From: Kocuria tytonis
Lineage (GTDB): Bacteria; Actinomycetota; Actinomycetes; Actinomycetales; Micrococcaceae
Reading direction: 5' to 3'
DNA: 64,000 nucleotides
Assembly: GCF_003226895.2 (NCBI RefSeq)
Contig: NZ_PNJG02000002.1
Coordinates: 62,001 to 126,000 of the forward strand
Shown: piece by piece, positions 37,401 to 45,822 of the stretch
Layout: each line of letters begins with the position of its first letter
Numbering within the stretch: the stretch's first letter is position 1
The notes under the pieces: model-generated
The model's input: only the letters and a program-made list of their open reading frames with translations
Told to the model about the DNA's origin: nothing
Databases searched by the model: none
Made by a program: the position numbers and the translations under genes

Positions 37401-37514
37401 GACGGTTTCTCGTGCCGCACCCAGATCGCCCAGGGCACCGACGCCGACGCGGTGCACCTGGCGGAAGTGATGTTCGCCGCATTGCGGACGAAACGTAGGA
37501 CACTGTCACCATGA
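34491..37514 (+). CDS. FAD-linked dehydrogenase fused to iron-sulfur domain (GlcD-GlcF type)
   Basis: 1007 residues. Residues 1-460 form an FAD-binding GlcD/D-lactate dehydrogenase module (RGGGTSVAGNAIGEG, GGMVANNACGSHS, FGHFGEGCVHIR, SGEHGDGRARSELL). A ferredoxin part follows with CVGVGACR and CLSCKACATECPVN, then a low-complexity linker at about 700-755. Last is a GlcF-like CCG half with PVCCGLTWHSTGQ and GGGCCGLAGNWGFE. The fusion resembles YdiJ-type D-2-hydroxyacid dehydrogenases, so D-2-hydroxyglutarate, D-lactate or glycolate are candidate substrates. The linker carries two copies of the recurrent 11-mer. Its stop overlaps the next ATG. Confidence 0.9.
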   Translation: MTVLRDDLTTRAAYVSDASIYRRLPAAVAEPRSVDEIRELLATARENGWPVVSRGGGTSVAGNAIGEGLVIDTSRYFNRVLEIDPQARTATIEPGVICDQLRDAAAQFGLTYGPDPSTHARCTVGGMVANNACGSHSVAWGTSAANLVSVTVMLADGRLVTLDAGGTSEPALTSQLERLRNEHLAMLRTELGQFPRQVSGYGLHHLLKENGFDTAKAFAGTEGTCGIITSLTVSLVPRPAHTALAVMGFEDAIQAATAAPKFRVPGVTTIEGMGSDLLDALRTRPGQETAGSELPRGGGWLYCEVAGETPEAAFAAAERLPSLVSETVVDSVVVGDPARARALWHIREAGAGIVTRLPDGGEAWPGWEDSAVPPERLGEYLRDLYALLDEMGLRGIPFGHFGEGCVHIRISFDFNTEHGVAQYRRFIERAAELVHRYGGSVSGEHGDGRARSELLGTLYTPEALAAFARFKRIFDPEGVFNPGVLVDPEPLDQGIRPGPGARTFELTPVHAFSHDNGSFGQAVNRCVGVGACRSDSGAMCPSFHATGDEVHSTRGRMRSLAEMLRGEHLTDGWKSKETYEALDLCLSCKACATECPVNVDMATYKAEFLHHHFRQGLTSFIGRDRRPMAHFTMGWMPWLMRIAARVPGSLRAVNFLERFGPVEALTKKLGGIEPRRDMIRFNDTPFTAWFRARSRRAASGDAEARDALDAGLVRGTGPSGTGDDAAGAAPRGGGRAASSAGDVRAEGAAGADPAGRPSVVLWPDTFTNFSADGPGKAAVEVLEAMGYRVLMPMGPVCCGLTWHSTGQLDMTRKVLRQTLDMMAPLLEAGYPVIGLEPSCTVMLQHEITELLPDDPRAHAVKGLTRTLGEFTAAHLEAGGAWPFGTLETRQGPGSAVCQVHCHEKAMGNYTPELTVLQKLGVDTSVVGGGCCGLAGNWGFEPGHYEISRTLGERNLFPAIRAAEPGAIVLADGFSCRTQIAQGTDADAVHLAEVMFAALRTKRRTLSP

Positions 37515-38320
37515 GGACCTCTTCGCCCGACCCCCGGGGCGCCCGCACAGCCACCCGTCCGCTGCTCGCCGTGACCGCTCTGACCGCGCTGCTGGCGCTG
37601 TCCGCGTGCGGTTCCTCCGGCGACGCCCCCGCCACGGACTCCGCGTCCGCGAGCGCCTCGGCGACCTCGGCCTCGCCGAGCGCCTCCTCGAGTGCGTCCC
37701 CGAGTGCCTCGCCGAGCGCGTCCCCGAGCCCGTCGGCCAACCCAACGGTCGACTCCCCCGCGAGTGGGACGCCGGATCCCTCGGAGACCGCGACCGCGGC
37801 GGACGCCTCCCGGCCCCGGCCGGAGGAGACCCGCATGGCGTCGGCCCCCGAGGTCGGAATGCCCACCGCGAGCCCGTTCGACAGGGAGAAAGCCGACCAG
37901 CAGGGCGCGGGCGCCCTGTGCAGCGCGGCGCAGCTCAGCGGCACCGCGGCTCCCTCGAACGCCGCGGCGGGACATGTCATCGCCAGCCTCACCGTGACCA
38001 ACACGGGCTCCACCCCGTGCGTCCTCAACGGGTACCCGGGGGTGTCCTTCGTGGACGCCGCCGGTGCCATGGTGGGCGCGCCGGCCTCCCGCGCGGAGTC
38101 CGCGGCCGCCGCGGTGACCCTGCAGCCCGGAGCTTCCACGAGCACGAGCCTGCGCATCACCCAGCCGGGCGTGATCGGGCAGGTGTGCAACCCGCACGAG
38201 GTCACCGGCCTGCGCGTGTACCCGCCGGGCAGCCACGAGTCGCTGGTGGTCTCCTACCCGGGACAGGCCTGCGGCAACCCCAAGGTCTCCCAGCTCCAGG
38301 TCAGAGGCTTTGGATCCTGA
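37511..38320 (+). CDS. Secreted lipoprotein with DUF4232-like domain
   Basis: 269 residues. A signal peptide with lipobox LSAC places Cys33 as the lipid-anchored residue. A Ser/Ala/Pro-rich repeat spacer (about 40-100) follows. The C-terminal 140 residues form a DUF4232-type beta domain with four cysteines (one early in ALCSAAQL, then PCVLNGYPG, QVCNPHEV and QACGNPK). The function of this domain is unknown; it is common on actinobacterial cell surfaces. The ATG overlaps the dehydrogenase stop by 4 bases, and its own end overlaps the Lhr start, so three unrelated-looking genes share a transcript. Confidence 0.82.
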   Translation: MRTSSPDPRGARTATRPLLAVTALTALLALSACGSSGDAPATDSASASASATSASPSASSSASPSASPSASPSPSANPTVDSPASGTPDPSETATAADASRPRPEETRMASAPEVGMPTASPFDREKADQQGAGALCSAAQLSGTAAPSNAAAGHVIASLTVTNTGSTPCVLNGYPGVSFVDAAGAMVGAPASRAESAAAAVTLQPGASTSTSLRITQPGVIGQVCNPHEVTGLRVYPPGSHESLVVSYPGQACGNPKVSQLQVRGFGS

Positions 38321-41300
38321 CTCGGTCCTGAACCTCTTCTCCCCCGCGACCGCGCAGTGGTTCGCCGCCGCCTTCGACGGCCCCACCGCGGCCCAGCGCG
38401 GTGCGTGGGAGGCCATCTCGGCGGGCCGCCACGCCCTCGTGGTGGCGCCCACCGGTTCCGGCAAGACCCTCGCGGCGTTCCTGTGGTCCATCGACCGGCT
38501 GCTGGCCGCCAAGACCCCCGCCGGCTCCGCTGACGGGGGCGCTTCGGACGGCCCCTCCGTGTCGAGGACGTCAGGGGACGACGACGCCGCTGCAGCCCCC
38601 GCCGAGGACCGCACCTCGGTGCTCTACATCTCCCCGCTCAAGGCCCTGGGTGTGGACGTGGAGCGCAACCTGCGCGCCCCGCTGATCGGCATCACGCAGG
38701 CCGCGAAGGCGGCCGGGGCCGAGCCCCCGGAGATTTCCGTGGGGGTCCGCTCGGGTGACACCCCGCAGGCCATCCGCCGTGCGCTGCTGGCCCACCCGCC
38801 GGACATCCTCATCACCACGCCCGAGTCCCTGTACCTCATGCTCACGTCCAAGGCGCGGGAGACCCTGCGCCACGTGAACACGGTGATCATCGACGAGGTG
38901 CACGCGGTGGCCGGGACCAAGCGCGGTGCACACCTGGCCGTGAGCCTCGAACGCCTGGACGACCTGCTGGAGGAGCCGGCCCAGCGGATCGGGCTCTCCG
39001 CCACCGTGGAGCCGGTGGACACCGTGGCCGGTTTCCTGGGAGGTTCGCAGCCCGTGGACGTGGTGCGGCCGCCGTCCGAGAAGGACTGGGACCTCACGGT
39101 CTCCGTGCCCATCCCGGACATGACCGTCCTCGGTGGGCCGGCGGCGTCGCCGTCCTCGGACGGCTCCCCGAACCTGGACGGTGACCTGGGCGGCTCCGGG
39201 CAGGCCACGGCGTCCATCTGGCCGCACGTGGAGGAGCGGATCGTGGACCTAGTGGAGGCCCACCGCTCCACCATCGTGTTCGCCAACTCCCGCGGGCTCG
39301 CGGAGAAGCTCACGGCACGGCTCAACGAGATCCACGAGTTCCGGCTGGAGAACGCGCAGGAGGCCGCGGTCCAGGCCGGCGAGGACCGCGAGGGCGGTGA
39401 CCCCGTGGCGCTCGGGGACGCCCTCTCCGGGCTGCTCGCGGAGAGCGAGGCGCGCACCGCGGGCAGCCGGACGGCCACCAGCTCGGACCCAGAGGCCACG
39501 GCCGACGGCTCCGGCCCCCGGCCCGCGCAGGACGGGACCGGCGCGCGGAGCCGGGCGGGCGGCGTCGTCCCCTCCTGGGGCGAACGGGAGCCCGCCGCGA
39601 TCCCCCGGCAGAGCAACCGCCACGAGGGCGCGTCCCCCGTGCTCGCGCGCGCCCACCACGGCTCGGTGTCCAAGGATCAGCGCAGCCTGATCGAGGAGGA
39701 CCTCAAGACCGGGCGGCTGCGCTGCGTGGTGGCCACCTCGTCCCTGGAGCTGGGCATCGACATGGGCCACGTGGACCTGGTGGTCCAGATCGAGTCCCCG
39801 CCCTCGGCGGCCTCCGGGCTGCAGCGCGTGGGACGTGCGGGTCACCAGGTGGGCGAGGTGTCGATCGGGCGGATCTACCCCAAGCACCGCGGGGACGTGC
39901 GGGACGCCGCCGTGATCGCGGAGCAGATGCTCCAGGGGAGGCTGGAACCGCTCTCGGTGCCCGCCAATCCCCTGGACATCCTGGCCCAGCAGACGGTCTC
40001 CGCGGTGGCCGCCGAGGATGTGGACGTGGAGGCCTGGTACGACACCGTGCGCCGCAGCGCCCCGTTCCGCTCCCTGCCGCGCTCCGCGTACGACGCCGTG
40101 CTGGACCTGCTCGCCGGGCGGTACCCCTCGGACGAGTTCGCGCAGCTGCGCCCGCGCCTGGTGTGGGACCGCGAGACCGGGACCCTGCAGGCCCGGCCCG
40201 GTGCGCTGCGCCTGGCCACCACGAGCGGCGGGACCATCCCGGACCGCGGGCTGTTCCCCGTGTTCCTGGTGGGCGAGCAGGACAGCAAGTCCCCCAAGCG
40301 CGTGGGCGAGCTGGACGAGGAGATGGTCTACGAGTCCCGCGTGGGGGACATCATCGCCCTGGGCGCCTCCAGCTGGCGGATCGAGGAGATCACCCACAAC
40401 CGCGTGGTCGTGGCCCCCGCCCCGGGCGTTCCGGGCAAGCTGCCGTTCTGGCACGGGGACGGGCTGGGCCGGCCCGTGGAGCTGGGGCGCGCCGTCGGGC
40501 GCTTCACGCGGGAACTGGCCGGTGCCGGCAACGCCGAGGCCCGCGAGCGCCTGGCGGTGTCCGGGCTGGACGAGTGGGCGCAGGACAACCTGCTGGCCTA
40601 CCTCGCGGAGCAGCGCGAGGCCACGGAGCACGTGCCGGACGACCGCACGCTCATGGTGGAGCGCTTCCGGGACGAGCTCGGGGACTGGCGCGTGGTGCTG
40701 CACAGCCCGTTCGGCACGCCCGTGCACGGCCCCTGGGCGCTGGCCGTCCGCGCGCGGCTGGACGAGCGCTGGGGTCTGGATGCGAGCGCGCAGGCCGCGG
40801 ACGACGGCATCGTGCTGCGCGTGCCCGCCACGGACGAGGAGCCCCCCGGTGCGGAGCTGTTCCTCTTCGAGCCCGAGGAGCTGGAGCAGATCGTCACCGA
40901 GGAGGTGGGCAGTTCCGCCCTGTTCGCCTCCCGGTTCCGGGAGAACGCCGCGCGCGCCCTGCTGCTGCCGCGCGCCGATCCCGGCAAGCGCACGCCCCTG
41001 TGGCAGCAGCGCCAGCGCTCGGCCCAGCTGCTGGACGTGGCCAGGAAGTACCCGCAGTTCCCGATCATCCTGGAGACGGTGCGCGAGTGCCTCCAGGACG
41101 TGTACGACGTCCCCGCCCTGCTCCAGCTGCAGCGGGACCTGGCCGGGCGGAAGCTGCGTGTCGTGGAGACCACCACGGACTCCCCGTCCCCCTTCGCGCG
41201 CACCCTGCTGTTCGGGTACGTGGCGCAGTTCCTGTACGAGGGCGACTCGCCGCTGGCCGAGCGCAAGGCCGCCGCCCTGTCCCTGGATCCGGCCCTGCTC

Positions 41301-43616
41301 AACGAGCTGCTCGGCCGCGCCGAGCTGCGCGAGCTGCTGGACCCCGAGGTCATCGAGACCACCGTCCTGCAGCTGCAGCGCCTCGCCCCGGACCGCCGGC
41401 TGCGCGGGGTGGAGGGCGCCGCGGACCTGCTGCGCCTGCTCGGGCCCATGACCGCCGACGACGCCGCCCTGCGCCTGCGCGGGGACGGTTCCGTTCCGGC
41501 GGAGGCGCCGACCGCGGGGTCCGCCTCCATCGGGGGCAACGGCCGCGGGGAGGGTGCCGCGGAGCCAGACGCTTCGGCCGCCGACACCGGAGCCCCGGGC
41601 GCAGCGTCGTCTGCGGTACCGGAGGCGGCGAGCGCCGCCGTGTCCGCCCGGGTCGGGGACGAGGGCGGCCCCGGTGACGCGGCGGCGTCGGGCGGTCCCG
41701 CCGTCGAGGACAACGCGGAACGGGCCGAGGACCCCGCGTACCGTGCGATCTCCCCCGACGCGGCCCGCGAGCTGCTGGACGCACTGGTCTCCACCAACCG
41801 CGCGATCGTGCTGCGGGTGGGCGGCCGAGAGGTGTACTGCGCGGTGGAGGACGCCGCCCGGATGCGGGACGCCCTCGGGCAGCCGTTGCCCATGGGGGTG
41901 CCGCTCGCGTTCCTGGAACCGGTGGCGGATCCCGTGGGGGACCTCGTCTCCCGGTATGCGCGCACCCACGGGCCGTTCAGCGTGGCGGAGGCCGCGCAGG
42001 CCCTGAGCCTGGGCCCGGCCGTGGTGGAGTCCGCGCTGCGATCCCTGGGCAAGCAGCGGCGCGTGAGCGAGGGGGCGTTCCGCCCGTCCGGTGACCCGGC
42101 GGCGTCGGACTCGGAGTGGTGCGACATCGAGGTGCTGCGGACCCTGCGGCGTCGTTCGCTGGCGGCCCTGCGCGCGGACGTGGAGCCGGTGGACCCGCAG
42201 GCGTACGCCACGTTCCTGCCCGCGTGGCAGCACGCGGTGAAGGGGCACCAGCTGCGGGGCCTGGACGGGGTGCTCACCGTGATCGACCAGCTGGCCGGGG
42301 TGCCGATCCCGGCGTCCGCGTGGGAACCGCTCGTGCTCGCCCAGCGCGTGGTGGACTACCGCCCCGCCATGCTGGACGAGCTCATGGCCACGGGCGAGGT
42401 GGTCTTCTCCGGGGCCGGGTCCCTGGGCGGCGAGGACGGCTGGGTGGCGTTCCACCTGGCCGAGTCCGCGGAGCTCTCGCTGCCGCCGCTCGCGCAGCTG
42501 GACGCCGCCGCGGACGCCCTGGATTCCGCACTCGAAAGGGAGCTGCTCACGGTCCTGCAGGGCGGTGGCGCGTACTTCGCGTGGCAGCTGATCCAGCCCC
42601 TCGCGGCGGCGGGTGTGGCCGTGGACATGCCCCAGCTGCGCACCGCGCTGTGGAACCTGCTGTGGGCGGGGCTGATCACCAATGACACGTACGCCCCGGT
42701 GCGCGCGCTGATCTCCGGCGGGCACTCGGCGCACAAGACGCCCAAGCGGCCGGGGCGTTCCCGCTCCGCAGGGCGCCGGGGTGCGGCCCGGCTGCGTGCG
42801 GTGGGGCGCGGTCCGGCCGGTTTCGACCCCGCCGGCTCCTCCGGCGACGCCGCTCCGTCCGGCACGCGCGTGGTGCGCGCCGCCGGGAGCGGGGAGGAGC
42901 GCACGACGGCGGGCCGCTGGTCCGTGCTGCGCCCCGAGCCGCTGAACCCCACTGTGCGGGCACAGGCCCAGGCGGAGCTGCTGCTGGACCGCTACGGCAT
43001 CCTCACACGCGGACCCGTGGCGGTGGAGGACGTCCCGGGCGGCTTCGCCACGGTCTACAAGGTGCTGCGCGCCCTGGAGGACGCGGGGCGGGCGCGGCGC
43101 GGCTACTTCATCGAGGGTCTCGGGGCCGCCCAGTTCACGCAACCGGCAACGGTTGACGTGCTGCGCAGCTTCACGGACGACGACGCCGCCCGCAAGGCCG
43201 ATCCCCAGGTCCTCGCCCTGGCGGCCACGGACCCCGCGAACCCGTACGGCGCGGCGCTGGACTGGCCGGAGGCGGTGGTGCTGGAGTCCAGCACGAAGCA
43301 CCGCCCGGGCCGCAAGGCCGGTGCCGTGGTGGTGCTCGTGGACGGTGCGCTCACCCTGTACCTGGAGCGCGGCGGGAAGACGGCGCTGGCGTTCGTCGCG
43401 GACGCGGGCCTGCTGCACCTCGCGGCGGAGGCGGTGGCCGGTCTGGTGCAGCGCAAGGCCGTGGACTCCCTGGTGGTGGAGAAGGTCAACGGGGACTCGG
43501 TGCTCTCCTCGGAGGAACTGGTCACCGCGGTGCGGGACGGGCTGCTCGCGGGCGGTTTCTACCAGACGCCCAAGGGCGTGCGGATGCGGGCGCCGGTGGG
43601 TGGGGGCAGGGGGTGA
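38310..43616 (+). CDS. lhr: Large helicase-related protein Lhr
   Basis: 1768-residue superfamily 2 helicase, which unwinds DNA or RNA-DNA hybrids with ATP and is tied to DNA repair. Motifs include Walker A APTGSGKT (about residue 46), DEVH (about 195), SATVEP, TIVFANSR and ELGIDMGHVDLVVQ with QRVGRAGH (about 480-510). The long C-terminal Lhr extension is complete. It exceeds the usual 1500 or so residues because of Gly/Ala/Ser-rich inserts at about 80-100, 350-445, 1055-1150 and 1475-1545. The TTG start at 38310 gives the family N-terminus (VLNLFSPATAQWF) and overlaps the lipoprotein gene by 11 bases. Inserts hold four copies of the 11-mer or lie next to them. Confidence 0.93.
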   Translation: MDPDSVLNLFSPATAQWFAAAFDGPTAAQRGAWEAISAGRHALVVAPTGSGKTLAAFLWSIDRLLAAKTPAGSADGGASDGPSVSRTSGDDDAAAAPAEDRTSVLYISPLKALGVDVERNLRAPLIGITQAAKAAGAEPPEISVGVRSGDTPQAIRRALLAHPPDILITTPESLYLMLTSKARETLRHVNTVIIDEVHAVAGTKRGAHLAVSLERLDDLLEEPAQRIGLSATVEPVDTVAGFLGGSQPVDVVRPPSEKDWDLTVSVPIPDMTVLGGPAASPSSDGSPNLDGDLGGSGQATASIWPHVEERIVDLVEAHRSTIVFANSRGLAEKLTARLNEIHEFRLENAQEAAVQAGEDREGGDPVALGDALSGLLAESEARTAGSRTATSSDPEATADGSGPRPAQDGTGARSRAGGVVPSWGEREPAAIPRQSNRHEGASPVLARAHHGSVSKDQRSLIEEDLKTGRLRCVVATSSLELGIDMGHVDLVVQIESPPSAASGLQRVGRAGHQVGEVSIGRIYPKHRGDVRDAAVIAEQMLQGRLEPLSVPANPLDILAQQTVSAVAAEDVDVEAWYDTVRRSAPFRSLPRSAYDAVLDLLAGRYPSDEFAQLRPRLVWDRETGTLQARPGALRLATTSGGTIPDRGLFPVFLVGEQDSKSPKRVGELDEEMVYESRVGDIIALGASSWRIEEITHNRVVVAPAPGVPGKLPFWHGDGLGRPVELGRAVGRFTRELAGAGNAEARERLAVSGLDEWAQDNLLAYLAEQREATEHVPDDRTLMVERFRDELGDWRVVLHSPFGTPVHGPWALAVRARLDERWGLDASAQAADDGIVLRVPATDEEPPGAELFLFEPEELEQIVTEEVGSSALFASRFRENAARALLLPRADPGKRTPLWQQRQRSAQLLDVARKYPQFPIILETVRECLQDVYDVPALLQLQRDLAGRKLRVVETTTDSPSPFARTLLFGYVAQFLYEGDSPLAERKAAALSLDPALLNELLGRAELRELLDPEVIETTVLQLQRLAPDRRLRGVEGAADLLRLLGPMTADDAALRLRGDGSVPAEAPTAGSASIGGNGRGEGAAEPDASAADTGAPGAASSAVPEAASAAVSARVGDEGGPGDAAASGGPAVEDNAERAEDPAYRAISPDAARELLDALVSTNRAIVLRVGGREVYCAVEDAARMRDALGQPLPMGVPLAFLEPVADPVGDLVSRYARTHGPFSVAEAAQALSLGPAVVESALRSLGKQRRVSEGAFRPSGDPAASDSEWCDIEVLRTLRRRSLAALRADVEPVDPQAYATFLPAWQHAVKGHQLRGLDGVLTVIDQLAGVPIPASAWEPLVLAQRVVDYRPAMLDELMATGEVVFSGAGSLGGEDGWVAFHLAESAELSLPPLAQLDAAADALDSALERELLTVLQGGGAYFAWQLIQPLAAAGVAVDMPQLRTALWNLLWAGLITNDTYAPVRALISGGHSAHKTPKRPGRSRSAGRRGAARLRAVGRGPAGFDPAGSSGDAAPSGTRVVRAAGSGEERTTAGRWSVLRPEPLNPTVRAQAQAELLLDRYGILTRGPVAVEDVPGGFATVYKVLRALEDAGRARRGYFIEGLGAAQFTQPATVDVLRSFTDDDAARKADPQVLALAATDPANPYGAALDWPEAVVLESSTKHRPGRKAGAVVVLVDGALTLYLERGGKTALAFVADAGLLHLAAEAVAGLVQRKAVDSLVVEKVNGDSVLSSEELVTAVRDGLLAGGFYQTPKGVRMRAPVGGGRG

Positions 43617-43680
43617 CTGCTGCACGAGCGACGCCGGGCATCCACCCATTGCCCGCACTGCGCGAGTCACTCTGCCCCGG

Positions 43681-43699
43681 TGATACCACGTTGATACCA
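43681..43699 (+). promoter_or_regulatory. Direct repeat before toxin-antitoxin pair
   Basis: TGATACCA occurs twice (43681-43688 and 43692-43699), 11 bases apart centre to centre, with the second copy running into the antitoxin ATG. This one-turn spacing would suit a ribbon-helix-helix repressor acting on its own promoter. Binding is inferred. Confidence 0.4.
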
Positions 43700-43911
43700 T
43701 GAGTCGCATGGCCATGACACTGCGATTGACAGAAGATGACGAGCGCGTTCTCGCGGATCTCGCCGAGGCGGACGGCATCAGCCGTCAGGAGGCCACGATC
43801 CGAGCCATCCGTGAGGTGGCCGCGCGCCGCGGCCACGAGCGCCGTGTGGGCGAGTCGTCCGCACGCGCCCGCGCACGGTACGCCGATGTGCTGGAGCGGC
43901 TCGGCCAGTGA
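43699..43911 (+). CDS. Ribbon-helix-helix antitoxin-like protein
   Basis: 70 residues beginning with a short beta strand TLRLTEDDE and two helices (RVLADLAEADGISRQEATIRAIREVAARRG), the ribbon-helix-helix DNA-binding fold of type II antitoxins. The C-terminal tail would wrap the partner toxin. Its stop overlaps the Doc-like gene by 4 bases (GTGA). In-frame ATGs at 43708 and 43714 are possible starts. It probably represses its own operon through the adjacent direct repeat. Confidence 0.8.
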   Translation: MSRMAMTLRLTEDDERVLADLAEADGISRQEATIRAIREVAARRGHERRVGESSARARARYADVLERLGQ

Positions 43912-44270
43912 CGCAGTACCTCACCACGGAGGACCTGTTAGAGCTGATCGGGGATCTCGTCGTAGGTCCAGTGCGGGATCTGGGTCTGCTGGATGCCGCC
44001 GCGCACCGCCCCACCACGGCACTGTGGGGCCGTGAGGCATATCCATGGCTGGACCAGAAGGCTGCTGCACTGCTGGAGTCACTCGTCCACCACAGGCCGT
44101 TGGTCGACGGGAACCAGCGCCTTGGCTGGCTGGCCACCGTGGTGTTCCTCGACCTCAACGAGGTGTGGATCGAGGCCCCGGACGACGACGTCCATGACCT
44201 CATCATCGCCGTGGCGAGCGGGCGGAGCACCCTTCAGCACAGTGCGGAGATGCTGGGCCGCTGGCACTGA
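43908..44270 (+). CDS. Doc/Fic-family toxin homologue with altered catalytic motif
   Basis: 120 residues with the Doc fold: MTQYLTTEDLLELI at the start, ALWGREAYPWLDQKAAALLESLVHH, and then the Fic loop. Relatives read H-x-L-V-D-G-N-K-R. Here the loop is RPLVDGNQR, so the catalytic histidine is Arg63 and the lysine is Gln70. Doc toxins phosphorylate elongation factor Tu, and the histidine is needed for that transfer. The protein is therefore probably not an active toxin, or it has a new chemistry. The frame is complete, overlaps its antitoxin gene and ends normally at ALQHSAEMLGRWH-like sequence. Confidence 0.8.
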   Translation: MTQYLTTEDLLELIGDLVVGPVRDLGLLDAAAHRPTTALWGREAYPWLDQKAAALLESLVHHRPLVDGNQRLGWLATVVFLDLNEVWIEAPDDDVHDLIIAVASGRSTLQHSAEMLGRWH

Positions 44271-44399
44271 CCCACCTCAGGTGTTGGCCGCTCACGCCCG
44301 ATGCTCCCATGCCGCATCTGGGGAAGTGCCCAGCCGAACCCCGCTGACATCGAGCTGACTGACGAGGGCCAGCGCTCTCCTGTCTGACACACTTCGTCA

Positions 44400-45710
44400 A
44401 TGCCGACGAACAGCGCGCACCTCTCCCCAGCGGAAGGGGATAATTTCTCCTCGAAAGGTCTGGGCCGCGCTCAGTGGCTGGTGCTATCGAACGGGCTCGA
44501 TGCCGGGGGACGCTCGGCCACGGATGTCGCTGTAGACGTGCTGGCCGTTCTGGTCCTGGGCGTGGGGGCCGACCGGATGGGCGTCCTGATGACGTTGTCC
44601 GGGCTCGGATTCCTCTTCTTCGGCGTCCCGATCGGCATCATGGTGGACCGCAGCCTCAGCCCTGCGCTCCTGGCGGCGGCCGGCATTGCAAAGGCGGCCC
44701 TGCTCAGCACGCTCGTGCTTGCCTGGGCGTTGGACGCCCTCACGTTCTTCCACCTGGCAGCGGTCATGGGTCTGCTGGGTGTGCTCACCGTGCTGGCTGA
44801 GACCACACAGACGACACTCGTTCCCCGCGTCGTGCCCCCTGCTCATGTGCCCCGTTTGGCGGCACGACTCGAATCCGCCGATGCCGCTCTGGGACTGATC
44901 GTGCCCGCAGCCGCCGGTCTCGCGGTGGCGAAGTTGGGATCGGGACCGGTACTCGCCCTGTCTGCCGCATTCCTCCTGACTGCCGGGCTGGTGGCATTCA
45001 AGGTTCGCATGATCTCTCCAGCCCAGCACAAACGGACAGACACCGGGACGGCCGATGCTGAAGCCGCCCTCTCCCGGTGGGCCCGTTTTTGGAGGGATGC
45101 AGTCGAGGGATGGAGTGTGCTCCGCAGCGCTCCCGCGCTGTGGCTGCTCACCCTGAGCGGCACGGCAAGCAACCTGGGCATGTCACTCTTCGTGCCCGTC
45201 GAGGCCGTGTGGATCCTCACCGATCTCCGTATGGGGCCGGAGTTCCTCGGCTTCCAACTCACTGCGGGTTCAGCTGGCGCACTGGCAGTTGCCGCTATTG
45301 CCAGCAAATGCATTTCCGCTCTCGGTGACCGCGGGTGCATCCTCACTGGATCATTCGGCTGCGCGGCGGCCGTGGGGCTCCACCTGATGGCGTACATCGA
45401 CAGCAGCCACGCGGCGGTCTACCTACTGGCAGGGTCCGCCCTGTGGGGGTTCATGGTCGTGCTCAACAACATCACTCAGGCAACGGTCTTCGCACGTGCC
45501 TGCCCGGAGGGGACCCTTGGACGCGTCACCGCCCTTCGACGCATGCTGACGCGCGGCGCCGTGCCTTTCGGCACGCTCGCGGGTGGGGCCGTTGGCGCAG
45601 CCTTCGGTACATGGTGGGCTCTTCTGGGCTGGCAGGCATTCGCCGTACTTTCCCTGGTGCTGACGGGCATGACTTTTCGTCATCTCGTGGCGGCACCCAC
45701 ACGGGCCTGA
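44400..45710 (+). CDS. Major facilitator superfamily transporter
   Basis: 436 residues with about 11-12 hydrophobic helices and a central charged loop (about 205-235), the usual two-bundle MFS layout. Sequence features such as GIMVDRSLSPALL between helices 2 and 3 and LLAGSALWGFMVVLNNITQ fit the EntS/MFS_3 group of drug or siderophore exporters. No ribosome site precedes the ATG. Base composition is lower in G+C and codon use looser than in neighbours, which suggests acquisition. It stands between two toxin-antitoxin remnants; its substrate is unknown. Confidence 0.87.
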   Translation: MPTNSAHLSPAEGDNFSSKGLGRAQWLVLSNGLDAGGRSATDVAVDVLAVLVLGVGADRMGVLMTLSGLGFLFFGVPIGIMVDRSLSPALLAAAGIAKAALLSTLVLAWALDALTFFHLAAVMGLLGVLTVLAETTQTTLVPRVVPPAHVPRLAARLESADAALGLIVPAAAGLAVAKLGSGPVLALSAAFLLTAGLVAFKVRMISPAQHKRTDTGTADAEAALSRWARFWRDAVEGWSVLRSAPALWLLTLSGTASNLGMSLFVPVEAVWILTDLRMGPEFLGFQLTAGSAGALAVAAIASKCISALGDRGCILTGSFGCAAAVGLHLMAYIDSSHAAVYLLAGSALWGFMVVLNNITQATVFARACPEGTLGRVTALRRMLTRGAVPFGTLAGGAVGAAFGTWWALLGWQAFAVLSLVLTGMTFRHLVAAPTRA

Positions 45711-45810
45711 TGACCATGGACGGGGTGTGCGGGCATGAACAATGCCACGAACGCCCAAATCCTTGATTACTTGCCTTGCCCTACGGCGACTCAAACGTGC
45801 ACACCTCTCG

Positions 45811-45816
45811 TACGCT
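45811..45816 (+). promoter_or_regulatory. -10 box of Phd-like gene, leaderless start
   Basis: TACGCT fits TANNNT and lies exactly 6 bases before the GTG at 45823. There is no ribosome site between, so the transcript probably starts at the GTG. This also argues for 45823 over the in-frame ATG at 45742. Confidence 0.5.
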
Positions 45817-45822
45817 GAGTTC

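Noticed and set aside
37660-37740. Repeated CCGAGCG/CCGAGTG units
   Set aside because: They encode the Ser/Ala/Pro spacer of the lipoprotein and are explained as low-complexity coding sequence, not a mobile repeat or CRISPR.
39249-43778. 1509-codon open frame on the strand opposite lhr
   Set aside because: It mirrors the Lhr gene; high GC in third positions keeps the opposite frame open. Its composition is Arg/Gly/His-rich with no recognisable domain.
45742-45822. N-terminal extension of the Phd-like protein from the ATG at 45742
   Set aside because: The extension is Arg/Leu-rich and unlike antitoxins, and the -10 box at 45811 would lie inside it.
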